64,000 nt of DNA. Origin: JBBATK01 sp039810585. Its GTDB lineage: Bacteria; Bacteroidota; Ignavibacteria; Kapaibacteriales; NICIL-2. The stretch covers positions 1-64,000 of the forward strand of contig JBDHXF010000020.1 in NCBI GenBank assembly GCA_039810585.1. Reading direction: 5' to 3'. The translations under genes and the position numbers were made by a program. Positions within the stretch are counted from its first letter, which is position 1. Each line of letters begins with the position of its first letter. The notes under the pieces are model-generated. The model was given only the letters and a program-made list of their open reading frames with translations, was not told the DNA's origin and searched no databases. Of the stretch, positions 18,000 through 27,345 are shown piece after piece.

Positions 18000-20042
18000 T
18001 TAGTGAGCCACAACCAAGGACTTGGTAACGGTCTTGCCATTCATCGTGATGCTCACGAAATACATACCGCTTGCCAATTGTGAGGTCGGGCATGGGAAAG
18101 CGTGTACGCCTTCGCCAATCATGTCATCATACACCGTTGCAATTTTCTCGCCCAATTCATTGGTGAGTTGAGCAGTCAAATGACCCGGTGCTTGTGTGCT
18201 AAAGGTAACCATCGATTGATCATTCGACGGGTTCGGCATCAATGCGCTGAACTGTAAGCCGGATGCCGTGGCTGTCTTTTCGTCTTCCACTCCAACTTGG
18301 ACGCTGAATGGGCTATAATACACGTTGCTCCACAAGTTGTAAATGCGAGACATGTAGTCGGCCGGTTGTGATTTGAAGAGTGACGAGGCAGCTGATGAAC
18401 CTGTCCACTTAGCAGACGGTACCGCGCGTGAGGACACCATCGGGATTTGATCGACGCTTGGTACCGTACGCGGCATGTGTGTGCCGATATCGTAGGTCTT
18501 GTCGTTCGTCAAATTAACTGTGTTGTTCCATGTGCTGGAACTCAGATCCCGATAGGAAACGTACACGTCGGTGCTGTACAATGTGTCGATCGTGATATCA
18601 TTATACACACCTTGATTTTGCGGATCTTCTTCCATACCGCTTTGAGCAGGGGAAAGAACGGTTGGACCTAAGTCCATGTTGTAATCGATCCACTTCAGAA
18701 CAACACTCTGTCCATCTGCGGTGCGTGCAGCTTCCAGCTCGTTTCCGAGCGGATTCAGGATACGGAAAGTCTTGAGAACCGAGTAGTTGCTGAGTTGATT
18801 GACAGAGTCGTTAGAAACGAACACATAGGGAACATCGTTAAAGTCAGCAACTTTGCGCATGGACCATGTGCCGTTGTTGTATTCAGCTTCCACGATATCC
18901 AAAGCTCCCAACGTTTGATTGGCATCATACAACGCTGCGCGGAAGAAATAGGAAAAACGATTTGAACCGGTCACGATGAAGGCGTCCTGTTGGTAGGGCT
19001 GAATCGCCACAACTTGTGCAAATCCTCGATCGCTTGCATACTGATCCATGACCGTACTAGGCATCTTGTTGAAGTCTGACCATGTTCCACCAAGATCGGT
19101 AGATGTGGAGAAGGAAATGACGCGGCTGTTTTCGTCCGACGTGAAGATAGAGTTGATGGCAGCGTAACACACACCATCCGGATCAGCGTCCACATACATC
19201 GGGCCGTTGTATGAACTGGTCGTTGCAGGAGCTGACTTGAATTGTGAGTTATCCCATGCGGTTGGCAAGCTTGATTGTGTTCCTTGGCTCGAAGCTTCGA
19301 AAACGAATGCACCGTATTGACCGTATTGCTCATTCGAGGTCGGCGGATCGAGTACACCGGCATGGACAAAACCTTCAACGCTTGAATTCCAAAATCCAAC
19401 CAATCCACCCGCGCCAAAATTGTATTGGGCAGAGTTGTTGCGCTCAGGACCGTGAAGTGCGAATTCATCGGCGGCAGCTGCGCTCGAACGTAGGTAGAAG
19501 GTCGGGGAGGTGTAATGGTATTCAGCTGAATTGGGGTACTGGCGAGCCATCACCATGAAATTTAAACCGTCGGTGGTCGTTGCATTGTCCGGGTTCATCA
19601 CGGCAAGCTGAGGCATCCCAAGATAGTCGATGGCTGAGGTCGTCACCAACTTAACGGTTGAGGAAAATGTCTTGTACGGAGCAGACGATGTCAACAACTT
19701 CATATTTACACCAATGTTGTTGTTGGCGTCGGCGGTTTGCTCATTGTAAATCAAGTACACATTCTTCGTGGTCTTGTCATACACAATCGGAATGGTACTC
19801 GGCATGTAGTACCCAAACACTGGGTTAAAGAAGTTCAGCGTTTGTAAAGCACCAAAGCCTTGAACTGCGTTTCCACCTTGGTCCGGTGTTGCCAGAGCCT
19901 TTTGCTCCGGTAGAGGGGTAAAGCTCTGCTTGAAATCCGGCGTTCGGTAGTTAAAACCGAAATGCAACAAACCTTTCATGTTCTGTGCACCGGCGGCTAC
20001 ACTGCAGAGGCAGAGCACAGCAAGAAGGAGCGATTTTTTCAT
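18000..20042 (-). CDS. Large secreted protein with T9SS sorting domain, function unknown
   Basis: This exported protein of about 680 residues has a signal peptide MKKSLLL...AAGAQ. The body (about 25-590) looks rich in beta structure and resembles a beta-propeller or repeat surface protein, with VISFSTSTDLGGTWSDF and similar stretches recalling BNR/sialidase-type repeats. No catalytic motif is recognised. The last 80 residues are a T9SS type A sorting domain (LMPNPSNDQSMV ... SGMYFVSITMNGKTV). The frame is open to 20093, but the ATG at 20042 starts the signal peptide. A strong terminator follows. Confidence 0.78.
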   Translation of the reverse strand: MKKSLLLAVLCLCSVAAGAQNMKGLLHFGFNYRTPDFKQSFTPLPEQKALATPDQGGNAVQGFGALQTLNFFNPVFGYYMPSTIPIVYDKTTKNVYLIYNEQTADANNNIGVNMKLLTSSAPYKTFSSTVKLVTTSAIDYLGMPQLAVMNPDNATTTDGLNFMVMARQYPNSAEYHYTSPTFYLRSSAAAADEFALHGPERNNSAQYNFGAGGLVGFWNSSVEGFVHAGVLDPPTSNEQYGQYGAFVFEASSQGTQSSLPTAWDNSQFKSAPATTSSYNGPMYVDADPDGVCYAAINSIFTSDENSRVISFSTSTDLGGTWSDFNKMPSTVMDQYASDRGFAQVVAIQPYQQDAFIVTGSNRFSYFFRAALYDANQTLGALDIVEAEYNNGTWSMRKVADFNDVPYVFVSNDSVNQLSNYSVLKTFRILNPLGNELEAARTADGQSVVLKWIDYNMDLGPTVLSPAQSGMEEDPQNQGVYNDITIDTLYSTDVYVSYRDLSSSTWNNTVNLTNDKTYDIGTHMPRTVPSVDQIPMVSSRAVPSAKWTGSSAASSLFKSQPADYMSRIYNLWSNVYYSPFSVQVGVEDEKTATASGLQFSALMPNPSNDQSMVTFSTQAPGHLTAQLTNELGEKIATVYDDMIGEGVHAFPCPTSQLASGMYFVSITMNGKTVTKSLVVAH

Positions 20043-20340
20043 AATGCACCTGTGTGAGTTAAAAAATAGGCTAAATGAGTAGCTCAAATTCAACGTTGGG
20101 ATGCCCGGTGTGAAGAGCTATCATGGTGCGTTGCCCGCCTGCAATGCAATCATAATATACCGGCATCTGTAGCTTTGTTTCAAACACGATCGACCTTCAA
20201 GATCCCTAACGATCGTCGTGTAGAGCGGTTCGACACTATGTTTAGGTCGACATGCAAAATACGAGGAAAGTTAGAACAGAGAAGAACTTTTAACGGCAGT
20301 TCTGTGGTCTCATATCAGTAACACGGCAAGGCCGCCTTGG

Positions 20341-22764
20341 TTAATGCTGCACCACAAAAAGTTGGGCTTGGATCTGCGAACCGCAACGAACGCTTAGTTG
20401 ATACACACCGTCCGGAATGTCCCTCAGGGAGGTTGTTATACTGGTATAAAGCATGGTCATTCCCTGAGCGGGATCCGAGGAGCCGGTGGAGGATGAATTG
20501 AGCGCACCGGCAACCAAAAGGGGTTCATTTTTTAACACTTCACCCACAAGTGATTGAATTTCCAGCCACACCTCCGGATGCTCGCGGTTGAGCATCACGG
20601 GCACCGTTAGGTCACCCGATACCGGGTTTGGATAGGCAGGGTAGATCTTGAGCCCAATTGTCCCAATACTGATTGTTGAGCCGGTGAGTGGGATGTGGCA
20701 TTCGCTCACACCTTTCACCGTGTCGGGAATGCCCGCAGAACGAATGAAAAGTAAACGGTGACAAAAATCCCCAATCAGCATCGTGTCCTGCTGGCTATGA
20801 AAGGTTGACGGCCGGTAACATACTAGCAAACCCTTGCTTCCCAAAGGCGGAATCACAAAATCAACCAGCTGCGCTTGGGGTACCGAAAACTCCATGTTGC
20901 GAAACAACACAGCCTGACTAATACGCAGAGAATCGGTACTAAGGTTGTGGATTATCAGCGAATCGCACTTCGTTTCACCCGATCGTGTGGAATCGATGAC
21001 AAATACAGATCCCGGATACGCGCTAAGGTCAATAGGATTTGGATCGACCTGCAGGCTGACGGTGTCTGATACTCCTGCACAGCCAAAACTGTCACGCACC
21101 ATCACCCAATACTGTCCCGCTCCTCGTACGTCGATTGTTCGAGACGTCGATCCGGTATTCCAGCGGTAACTGCTAAAGCCGGGCTGCGCCGCCAGGCGGA
21201 GCGAATCACCTTCACATAAGTGAGATATTCCCGTGCCGCTAATTGTGGGATGAATCGGGCCGCCAGCGCTGACGTAGAGTGAATCGATCGCTAAACATCC
21301 ATGGTCGCCACTAACGCGCACTGTGTACATGCCTGCAGACCGAACGACAATGCTGTCCGACGTTTCTCCGGTTGACCACTGAATAGAAGCGAATTTGCCC
21401 TGCACACTCAACACAACACTGTCCTGATCACAGATGTGATTCTTCGCCGATGAACAACGGAGATTTGTTGAAGGTGCCGCATATACGGTGACGTGAACCG
21501 GGTTGGACATCAGAGGGCAGTTCGGTGGAAGAATAACTTGAACTGAATAGTCGCCACTTTCCGTCACCACCAGGTACTGTCCGACGTGTCCGTTGGACCA
21601 CACGTACTGGGTATATCCATCCGGTCCCTTGAGCGTAACGGAATCACCTTTGCACAGAACCGTGTCGCCTTGAATCGTGATATCCGGAGCCGCGTCCGGG
21701 CGTACAGTTCGGTAAATGCCATCGCCGACCACAAATCCTAAGGTGTCGTTGATGAAGAACAAATCGTCGTAGTCGGAGGGACTCTCCAGCCCGCAGTTGT
21801 AGATTCTCCATGTAGCACCGCGATCCGAGGTTCGCATCACGTGTCTGTCGAATCCCGCAGCCCAGGCCACCGAGTCGTTTAGTAAGAATGTCCCAAACAT
21901 TGCTGCACCTGTGGACGTCCGTTTCCAACTAAGCCCCAGATCAGTCGAAAAGCGAATGTCGCCAACGTAGGGACCTGACTGGCCGTCGCAATCGGTGCCG
22001 GCAGTTGCCACACAAAAGCTGTTATTGTACAGTTTGAGGTTTTCTTGCCAATAGGGCGGACCGGTGTAAATGGATTTCGACCAATGCCGCCCACCGTCCA
22101 CGGACTTCCAGATAAATCCGCTGCTGGATGCATAGCATAGACCATTCGGATCCAACATTTTTACATGCGACAATCCCGTGGCATCCTCCGCGTAGTATGC
22201 CAGAGTCCACGAATTTCCACCGTCGGTTGTCTTGAAAAAAAGTTGATTCTCTGCACCGCAACCACCACCGATTACCAAACCGTTCAATTCGTCATAAAAA
22301 TTATTGCCCCACAAGCCAGGCTTGACAAATTGTCCGGCAGAGTTGCGTACGAGTGGGGTGATCTCCGACCACGATACTCCACCATCAGTGCTGCGAAAGA
22401 TGCCGCCCTTATTGGTGAGCTGATTTGTTCCGGAGCAGTATCCTACCTTGGCATTTACAAAGTAGATCGATTCGAGTTGCGGACAGTCGTCTATCGTGGT
22501 ACCCAGCCAATTCTGACCTCCATTCGTTGTGCGAAGCACATAGCTCACTCCGCCACTGGCTTGGCTTCGTCCGCAAATCCAACCGAGGTTTGGATTGGTT
22601 GGTAAGAAGTAAATGCCAAGGTAGTATCCACCGTTGTAGGGTGAGGACAGCGGAATTTTTTTCCAATTCCAGGAGGCCCATTGCGCTTCTGTCGTGCTGC
22701 CGACCAAAATCCACACCGACAGGCATGCCAGGATGAACGTGGACAACGGCGCTCGATGCTGCAT
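20341..22764 (-). CDS. Secreted BNR/YCF48-repeat and Ig-like repeat protein, T9SS cargo
   Basis: This exported protein of about 807 residues has a signal peptide ending TTEAQ. The N-terminal half is a probable beta-propeller with BNR/YCF48-type repeats (TTNGGQNW, STDGGVSW, TTDGGNSW, SVDGGRHW, TSDRGATW). About three Ig/PKD-like modules follow, each with C.GDS.xL and WSNG/WSTG/WNTG motifs. The C-terminus carries a T9SS sorting domain (YPAYPNPVSGDLTV ... GVYQLSVRCGS). The frame extends upstream to a TTG; the ATG at 22764 fits the signal peptide. It is probably a surface or released adhesin-like protein. The substrate is unknown. Confidence 0.82.
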   Translation of the reverse strand: MQHRAPLSTFILACLSVWILVGSTTEAQWASWNWKKIPLSSPYNGGYYLGIYFLPTNPNLGWICGRSQASGGVSYVLRTTNGGQNWLGTTIDDCPQLESIYFVNAKVGYCSGTNQLTNKGGIFRSTDGGVSWSEITPLVRNSAGQFVKPGLWGNNFYDELNGLVIGGGCGAENQLFFKTTDGGNSWTLAYYAEDATGLSHVKMLDPNGLCYASSSGFIWKSVDGGRHWSKSIYTGPPYWQENLKLYNNSFCVATAGTDCDGQSGPYVGDIRFSTDLGLSWKRTSTGAAMFGTFLLNDSVAWAAGFDRHVMRTSDRGATWRIYNCGLESPSDYDDLFFINDTLGFVVGDGIYRTVRPDAAPDITIQGDTVLCKGDSVTLKGPDGYTQYVWSNGHVGQYLVVTESGDYSVQVILPPNCPLMSNPVHVTVYAAPSTNLRCSSAKNHICDQDSVVLSVQGKFASIQWSTGETSDSIVVRSAGMYTVRVSGDHGCLAIDSLYVSAGGPIHPTISGTGISHLCEGDSLRLAAQPGFSSYRWNTGSTSRTIDVRGAGQYWVMVRDSFGCAGVSDTVSLQVDPNPIDLSAYPGSVFVIDSTRSGETKCDSLIIHNLSTDSLRISQAVLFRNMEFSVPQAQLVDFVIPPLGSKGLLVCYRPSTFHSQQDTMLIGDFCHRLLFIRSAGIPDTVKGVSECHIPLTGSTISIGTIGLKIYPAYPNPVSGDLTVPVMLNREHPEVWLEIQSLVGEVLKNEPLLVAGALNSSSTGSSDPAQGMTMLYTSITTSLRDIPDGVYQLSVRCGSQIQAQLFVVQH

Positions 22765-22864
22765 TGAAGGAGGTACGATGGAAGTGTTTTTACTCACGTG
22801 GTATGATCGTCTGTTTGCTACCGTGCACCATGGCAAAATAGCGTTCGCGTTGTTGATCGGTTTA

Positions 22865-24196
22865 TCATTTACAGCTCATTAACACCGCCTTTGCAGCCTC
22901 GATACCACTCTGAGCTGCACCTTCGAGCGTAGCGGGGAGCCCGGTTGCTGTCCAATCTCCTGCAATAAAGACTCTTGGATAGGAGCTGTGCACAGTGGGT
23001 CGTTCGGCTTCTGTTTCCGGTGTACATAACACAGTGGCTAGTCGTTCCTTGATAACCTTCGAGTGAACGAGTGTTGCTTGTGCAATGTCGGGGTAGACAG
23101 TTTGAAGTTCCTGAAGACAGAGGGATACAATCTCGTCTGCATTGCGCTCACTTAATCCACCGGCAGCACTGACCGTTAAAGCCAGATGTCCGGGATAGCG
23201 TTGACTTTGACCTGACTCGGTGACGGCAAGTCGTCGCCTGTTAAACACCCACTGTATGGTCGTTCCCAACACCGCTGCGAAATCCTCCGGCACTACCTCT
23301 CGGTCGAACCAAAGATACACCGATACAATGGGGGATTGATGACCAGGAAACACCTTGTCCAACGCCATCAACTTTTCCAGAGCCTTTGGCGGTACCGCCA
23401 GAATGACAGCATCCGCCCGCAGCTCACGATCGTCTTCGGTACTCACCGCAACGAGGGTGGGATCTGAGCAAAGGATGTTTGCCACACGGGTGCGCAGATG
23501 AACCGTGCCGCCATGCTCGCGAAGTGTCTGCTCAAACGGCGCAAATACATCGCTCAGGCCTACCTGTGGAATAAGGAGCGACGAATTGCTACCACCTGCC
23601 AGAATTGATCGCCTCAACACTTCAATCAACAAACTCGCGGCCACTTGCCTCGGCTCGGCATTCAATGTGGCTAAGACGAGAGGTTCCCAAAACCGCCGGA
23701 TGCACTCATCGCCTTGACGATGCCTCTGAAAAAAGTCGGCACAGGTCTCGTTCGCTTTCGCACTTGCTCCTAATTGCACCTTTGTCATCATCAAGAGAGC
23801 CCTGAGTTTTGAGGCTCTGCTTATGTGGTACAGACGCCAAAGGGCCTCAACAGCGCCGAGCTTGCCACGAAAAAGACGGGACTCAAAGACATCAACCCGT
23901 CCGTCCGCATCGCGAAACACAACCCGCAGAGATGTCTGGGCTTGGAGGAGATGTTCAGTACGCAGCCTTCGGAGCAGGCTGCGAAAGGCATGGTAACAAC
24001 CCATCATCACGTGCTGTCCGTTGTCTATGGTTTCCCCGGTGTACTCGTCGACAAACGAGCGGGCACGTCCGCCAACGTACGGCTTGGCTTCGAGTACCAC
24101 GGTTTGAATGCCGTTCTCTGCGAGATAGAGTGCAGCCGACATTCCCGCTACTCCGGCTCCGACGATGATACAACGTTTTTGATTGACCTGACGCAT
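22865..24196 (-). CDS. hpnE: Hydroxysqualene dehydroxylase-type FAD oxidoreductase (HpnE)
   Basis: This 443-residue FAD enzyme of the phytoene desaturase superfamily fits HpnE, which converts hydroxysqualene to squalene on the route to hopanoids. The dinucleotide site GAGVAG is at 13-18, followed by EAKPYVGGRARSF. HpnE-typical strings are present: ETIDNGQHVMMGCYHAF, FWEPLVLATLNAEP, LLIPQVGLSDVF and the C-terminal FIAGDWTATGLPATLEGA. HpnC and HpnD are not in the window. A carotenoid desaturase is the main alternative. It is divergent from the SDR-CPBP-PAP2 operon, with 218 bases between them. Confidence 0.85.
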   Translation of the reverse strand: MRQVNQKRCIIVGAGVAGMSAALYLAENGIQTVVLEAKPYVGGRARSFVDEYTGETIDNGQHVMMGCYHAFRSLLRRLRTEHLLQAQTSLRVVFRDADGRVDVFESRLFRGKLGAVEALWRLYHISRASKLRALLMMTKVQLGASAKANETCADFFQRHRQGDECIRRFWEPLVLATLNAEPRQVAASLLIEVLRRSILAGGSNSSLLIPQVGLSDVFAPFEQTLREHGGTVHLRTRVANILCSDPTLVAVSTEDDRELRADAVILAVPPKALEKLMALDKVFPGHQSPIVSVYLWFDREVVPEDFAAVLGTTIQWVFNRRRLAVTESGQSQRYPGHLALTVSAAGGLSERNADEIVSLCLQELQTVYPDIAQATLVHSKVIKERLATVLCTPETEAERPTVHSSYPRVFIAGDWTATGLPATLEGAAQSGIEAAKAVLMSCK

Positions 24197-24414
24197 GGTT
24201 GAAATTATGCAGAATATTACGATCGGCTTTGGTAGTTTACCTATTGATCACCACTCGGTACCGGGAGCCACCGTAGTACAAATAAAGGAGCTTTGCGGAT
24301 CGTTCGAAGAAGGGGAAGCATTGAACGGAAGTCGTGTATTCCAGGGGAGCAGAGGCTGCGCGGACAATGCATCGCGTTGATCAACAGAACCAAGATATCG
24401 TGTGAAGGACAACA

Positions 24415-25425
24415 ATGGCAGTGCTTTTAACCGGCGCCACCGGATTTATCGGAACTCGTGTCGCTGCAATGCTCTCGGAGCGCGGCGAGAAGATTCATGT
24501 GCTCTGTCGTCCCACTGCCGATACCTCAGCGCTCACGCATCCATCCATCAGCATCTTCCACGGTGACCTCCTTGATAAGGATTCGATACTGCGCGCAATG
24601 GATGGTTGCGATCGTGTGTTTCACTTAGCTGCTTATGCCAAGAACTGGGCCAAAGATGGTTCTACCTTTCGTCGCATCAACCTCGGCGGTCTTCGCAATA
24701 TTGCCGAGAGCGCCACGCAAGTGGGCGCGAAACGAGTCGTCTTTACCTCGACCAATCTCACCATGGCCACCAGTCTCGGCGATCTGGTTGATGAGTCTAC
24801 TCCTCGGACCACCGAATTGTTTACTGACTACGAAGATTCCAAAGTCGCCGCCGAAGATTTGGTGCGCGAGTATGTTAAAGGCGGACAGGAAATTGTGATT
24901 GTCAATCCCAGCCGTGTGTTCGGACCCGGACTGTTAAGCGAAGGAAACTCGACAACCATCATGATTCAAATGTACCTTCAGGGTAAATTCCGCACGATTC
25001 TCGGGAGCGGGCACGCCCAAGGCAATTGGGCCTTCGTGGACGATGTGGCCCGTGGACATCTCCTGGCGATGGAAAACGGTACACCGGGCGAACGGTATAT
25101 TCTTGGCGGCGAAAACGCTTCCTTCAACCAGTTCTTTGATGCGTTGGCTGAAGTTTCCGGCACTCGAAAAACATTATTTAAAGTACCAGCTGCCGTGGCG
25201 TTTGCGTTGGCGCACGTTGAGACCTTTCGCGGCCGTCACACCTCGCATCATCCTCTTATCAGCCCTGGGTGGGTAAAAATCTTTTTGCACAACTGGGAAC
25301 ACTCGGTCGAGAAAGCACAGCGCGATCTGGGCTATACCGTTACTCCCCTTAAAGAGGCACTGCGTTCCACCGTTGATTGGATACGCGAAGTGGAGACCGG
25401 TCAGACTTCGGGAGCAACGCGATGA
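24415..25425 (+). CDS. NAD(P)-dependent epimerase/dehydratase (extended SDR)
   Basis: This 336-residue extended short-chain dehydrogenase has the cofactor motif GATGFIG at the N-terminus and the active-site YxxxK as YEDSK (in FTDYEDSKVAAE). It resembles the dihydroflavonol-4-reductase/HpnA type of SDR, which in some bacteria lies beside hopanoid genes. A substrate is not assignable; sugar nucleotide or steroid-like lipids are possible. A GAAGGA ribosome site precedes the ATG. Its stop overlaps the start of the CPBP gene (ATGA), so the two are translationally coupled. Confidence 0.88.
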   Translation: MAVLLTGATGFIGTRVAAMLSERGEKIHVLCRPTADTSALTHPSISIFHGDLLDKDSILRAMDGCDRVFHLAAYAKNWAKDGSTFRRINLGGLRNIAESATQVGAKRVVFTSTNLTMATSLGDLVDESTPRTTELFTDYEDSKVAAEDLVREYVKGGQEIVIVNPSRVFGPGLLSEGNSTTIMIQMYLQGKFRTILGSGHAQGNWAFVDDVARGHLLAMENGTPGERYILGGENASFNQFFDALAEVSGTRKTLFKVPAAVAFALAHVETFRGRHTSHHPLISPGWVKIFLHNWEHSVEKAQRDLGYTVTPLKEALRSTVDWIREVETGQTSGATR

Positions 25426-26129
25426 AACTTGTGCTCGACTTACTCGACCCGCGTCCCTATTGGACGAGCGATTCTCTTAAGCCAACACTCTTGCTTCTCT
25501 CGGCAGCATTGCTTCCGACGGTGCACTTTTATTTGGGCTCCATTGCTTTTGCCGAAAAGACGCTGCATCTGTCGCGCACTCTTGCGTGCGACTATATGTT
25601 TGCGGCAGCCTTTGTGCTGTTTGCGCTCGTCCCGATCTTTCTGGTGCGTCTCACCAAAGGCACGCTAGCCGAACACGGTTTACAGGTAGGCGATTGGAAG
25701 AGCGGATTGGCATTTGTGTTCTGGACCTATCCCATCATTCTCGTTGCATTCTTGCTTCCCGGCGCATACACGCCCGAGTTGCAGAATTTCTATCCCTTCG
25801 ATCCCGCCGCCGCAAGCGGAGTTGGTTCGTTCCTCCATCTCGAACTCTCGCGATTGGTACTGTTTTATTCCGGCTGGGAAATTCTCTTTCGCGGAGTGCT
25901 ATTGTTTGGTTTACGCAAGTACGTGGGGGATTGGAATGCCATTTTGATTCAGGTGATTCCATCGTGCCTATGGCACCTCGGAATGCCTTCCTCCGAAATC
26001 ATTTCTTCCATAGCTGCCGGAGTCGGTTTCGGCATGGTGGCATTACGTACACGGTCGATGATCTGGCCGCTGCTCTTGCATTTCCTGATCGGTACCGGAA
26101 CAGATGCCCTTATTATTCTAGTTCGCTGA
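25422..26129 (+). CDS. CPBP family intramembrane metalloprotease
   Basis: This 235-residue polytopic membrane protein is related to the CPBP (CAAX protease and bacteriocin-processing) or Abi family. Its membrane segments include the family region GWEILFRGVLLFG, where the usual EExxxR reads WEILFR, so the first glutamate is replaced by tryptophan. The second motif, with histidine, is present as CLWHLG, and the C-terminal HFLIGTGTD follows. The start is the ATG overlapping the SDR stop, not the longer TTG frame. It may process or stabilise membrane partners. Loss of one glutamate leaves activity in doubt. Confidence 0.85.
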   Translation: MKLVLDLLDPRPYWTSDSLKPTLLLLSAALLPTVHFYLGSIAFAEKTLHLSRTLACDYMFAAAFVLFALVPIFLVRLTKGTLAEHGLQVGDWKSGLAFVFWTYPIILVAFLLPGAYTPELQNFYPFDPAAASGVGSFLHLELSRLVLFYSGWEILFRGVLLFGLRKYVGDWNAILIQVIPSCLWHLGMPSSEIISSIAAGVGFGMVALRTRSMIWPLLLHFLIGTGTDALIILVR

Positions 26130-26158
26130 CGCGAACAGGTCGATAGATTTTTGAATCA

Positions 26159-27133
26159 TTGTCTCATCTTGCATTCCCTCGTTCCACTTTGTATACTCAG
26201 TCATCTTCACGTATTCTCATCCCGTCGTCCGCACTGGAATTGTTCGGTCAGCTCTACCTGCTGTTTTTCTTCGTGTGCACCGTGGTGTTTTACAACCACG
26301 TGCTAGACTGGCAACTCCATGCGCTGAAGTACCTGTTTGCTCTCGTGCTCTTCACAGCCGGATCTCGGGTGTGCAATCGTCCTAAATCCGAATTTCTTCG
26401 AGCGCTGTTGCGGACGGTGACGATTACCTTACTCTGCAACTTCTTGTTCGAATCTTCCCACAGTCTTCAACACATCTTCGTTCCGGGCTGGATGGATGCA
26501 CAAGTTCTCACCATTGAAACACAGTACCTGGGTGTGGATGCAACGCTGTGGTTTCAGCAACATATGAGTCCTTGGCTCACCGAAATCATGATGTTTGCCT
26601 ATACCATCTACGTTCCACTGTTGCCCTTCATAGCGCTCTTTGCGTTCTGGGGAAAGGACCGTGCGGCAACCATGGATTACCTCTTCAACCTTGCCTTCGC
26701 CTACTTTGTGTGCTATACCGGATTTCTTCTGTACCCGGTGGCTAGTCCGCTCTATTACCAACGCGAACTCTACACCATACCGCTCGACGGTTACCTCTTC
26801 ACCTGGTTTGGCGAATGGATGCGTCATAATGTCCACCATGCCGGGGGCAGCTTGCCTAGTCCTCACTGCGCAGCCGCCACCGTCATGCTTGTGATGATGT
26901 GGAAGTATAATCGAAAGGTGTTTTGGCCATTACTTCCGGTGGTTCTCATCCTCTACGTCTCTACCGTCTACGGTCGCTACCACTACGTGAGCGACGGCGT
27001 CGTCGGCATCATCGCGGGAGTTGTTGTACTGCTCGCGGCACCCGCACTTTCACGCCTGTTGCAAGCCCTTGCTCTCCGCATAAACCCCTCCCATGCCCGC
27101 AAATCACAGCAGGATATACAAGCCTTTACCTAG
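26159..27133 (+). CDS. PAP2-superfamily membrane phosphatase or transferase
   Basis: This 324-residue multi-spanning inner-membrane protein has the PAP2 active-site motifs in order: SLPSPH near residue 240, and RYHYVSDG (HxxxD) near 280. Such proteins remove phosphate from lipid or isoprenyl pyrophosphates, or transfer lipid head groups; the layout recalls inositol-phosphotransferase or AUR1-like members. No ATG occurs before residue 110, and an in-frame stop lies at 26144, so TTG at 26159 is the most likely start. It lies 29 bases after the CPBP stop. The three-gene operon with an SDR, and divergent hpnE, suggests membrane lipid modification. Confidence 0.87.
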   Translation: MSHLAFPRSTLYTQSSSRILIPSSALELFGQLYLLFFFVCTVVFYNHVLDWQLHALKYLFALVLFTAGSRVCNRPKSEFLRALLRTVTITLLCNFLFESSHSLQHIFVPGWMDAQVLTIETQYLGVDATLWFQQHMSPWLTEIMMFAYTIYVPLLPFIALFAFWGKDRAATMDYLFNLAFAYFVCYTGFLLYPVASPLYYQRELYTIPLDGYLFTWFGEWMRHNVHHAGGSLPSPHCAAATVMLVMMWKYNRKVFWPLLPVVLILYVSTVYGRYHYVSDGVVGIIAGVVVLLAAPALSRLLQALALRINPSHARKSQQDIQAFT

Positions 27134-27345
27134 CGACAGCGAGTGGCTCGCCTTTTCCACAATACTACATCGTGCTGACAGCTGTTGACTGTCAAAACCA
27201 GCTCTGTACGCAAGAATGGCCTGTTTGCTCCGAACGGTGGTACGGTTATCCACATCACGCCGCAGGCGTGAGACTCTCACTCATCCACGAAAAATCAGGC
27301 TTTTGTGGAAAAGTTGGTGGAAAACTCTGTGTGATGGGAGATTGC
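27134..27345. promoter_or_regulatory. Convergent gap with four DnaA-box-like sites
   Basis: This gene-free space between PAP2 and rimO holds TTTTCCACA at 27153, TTATCCACA (perfect) at 27246, and TGTGGAAAA at 27304 and GGTGGAAAA at 27316 (both on the minus strand). Four sites within 172 bases is far above chance. The rest is ordinary sequence with no clear AT-rich unwinding element. Confidence 0.45.

Noticed and set aside
27153..27324. Calling this gap the replication origin
   Set aside because: The box cluster is suggestive, but no AT-rich unwinding element, dnaA gene or dnaN gene is nearby, and strand skew could not be computed.
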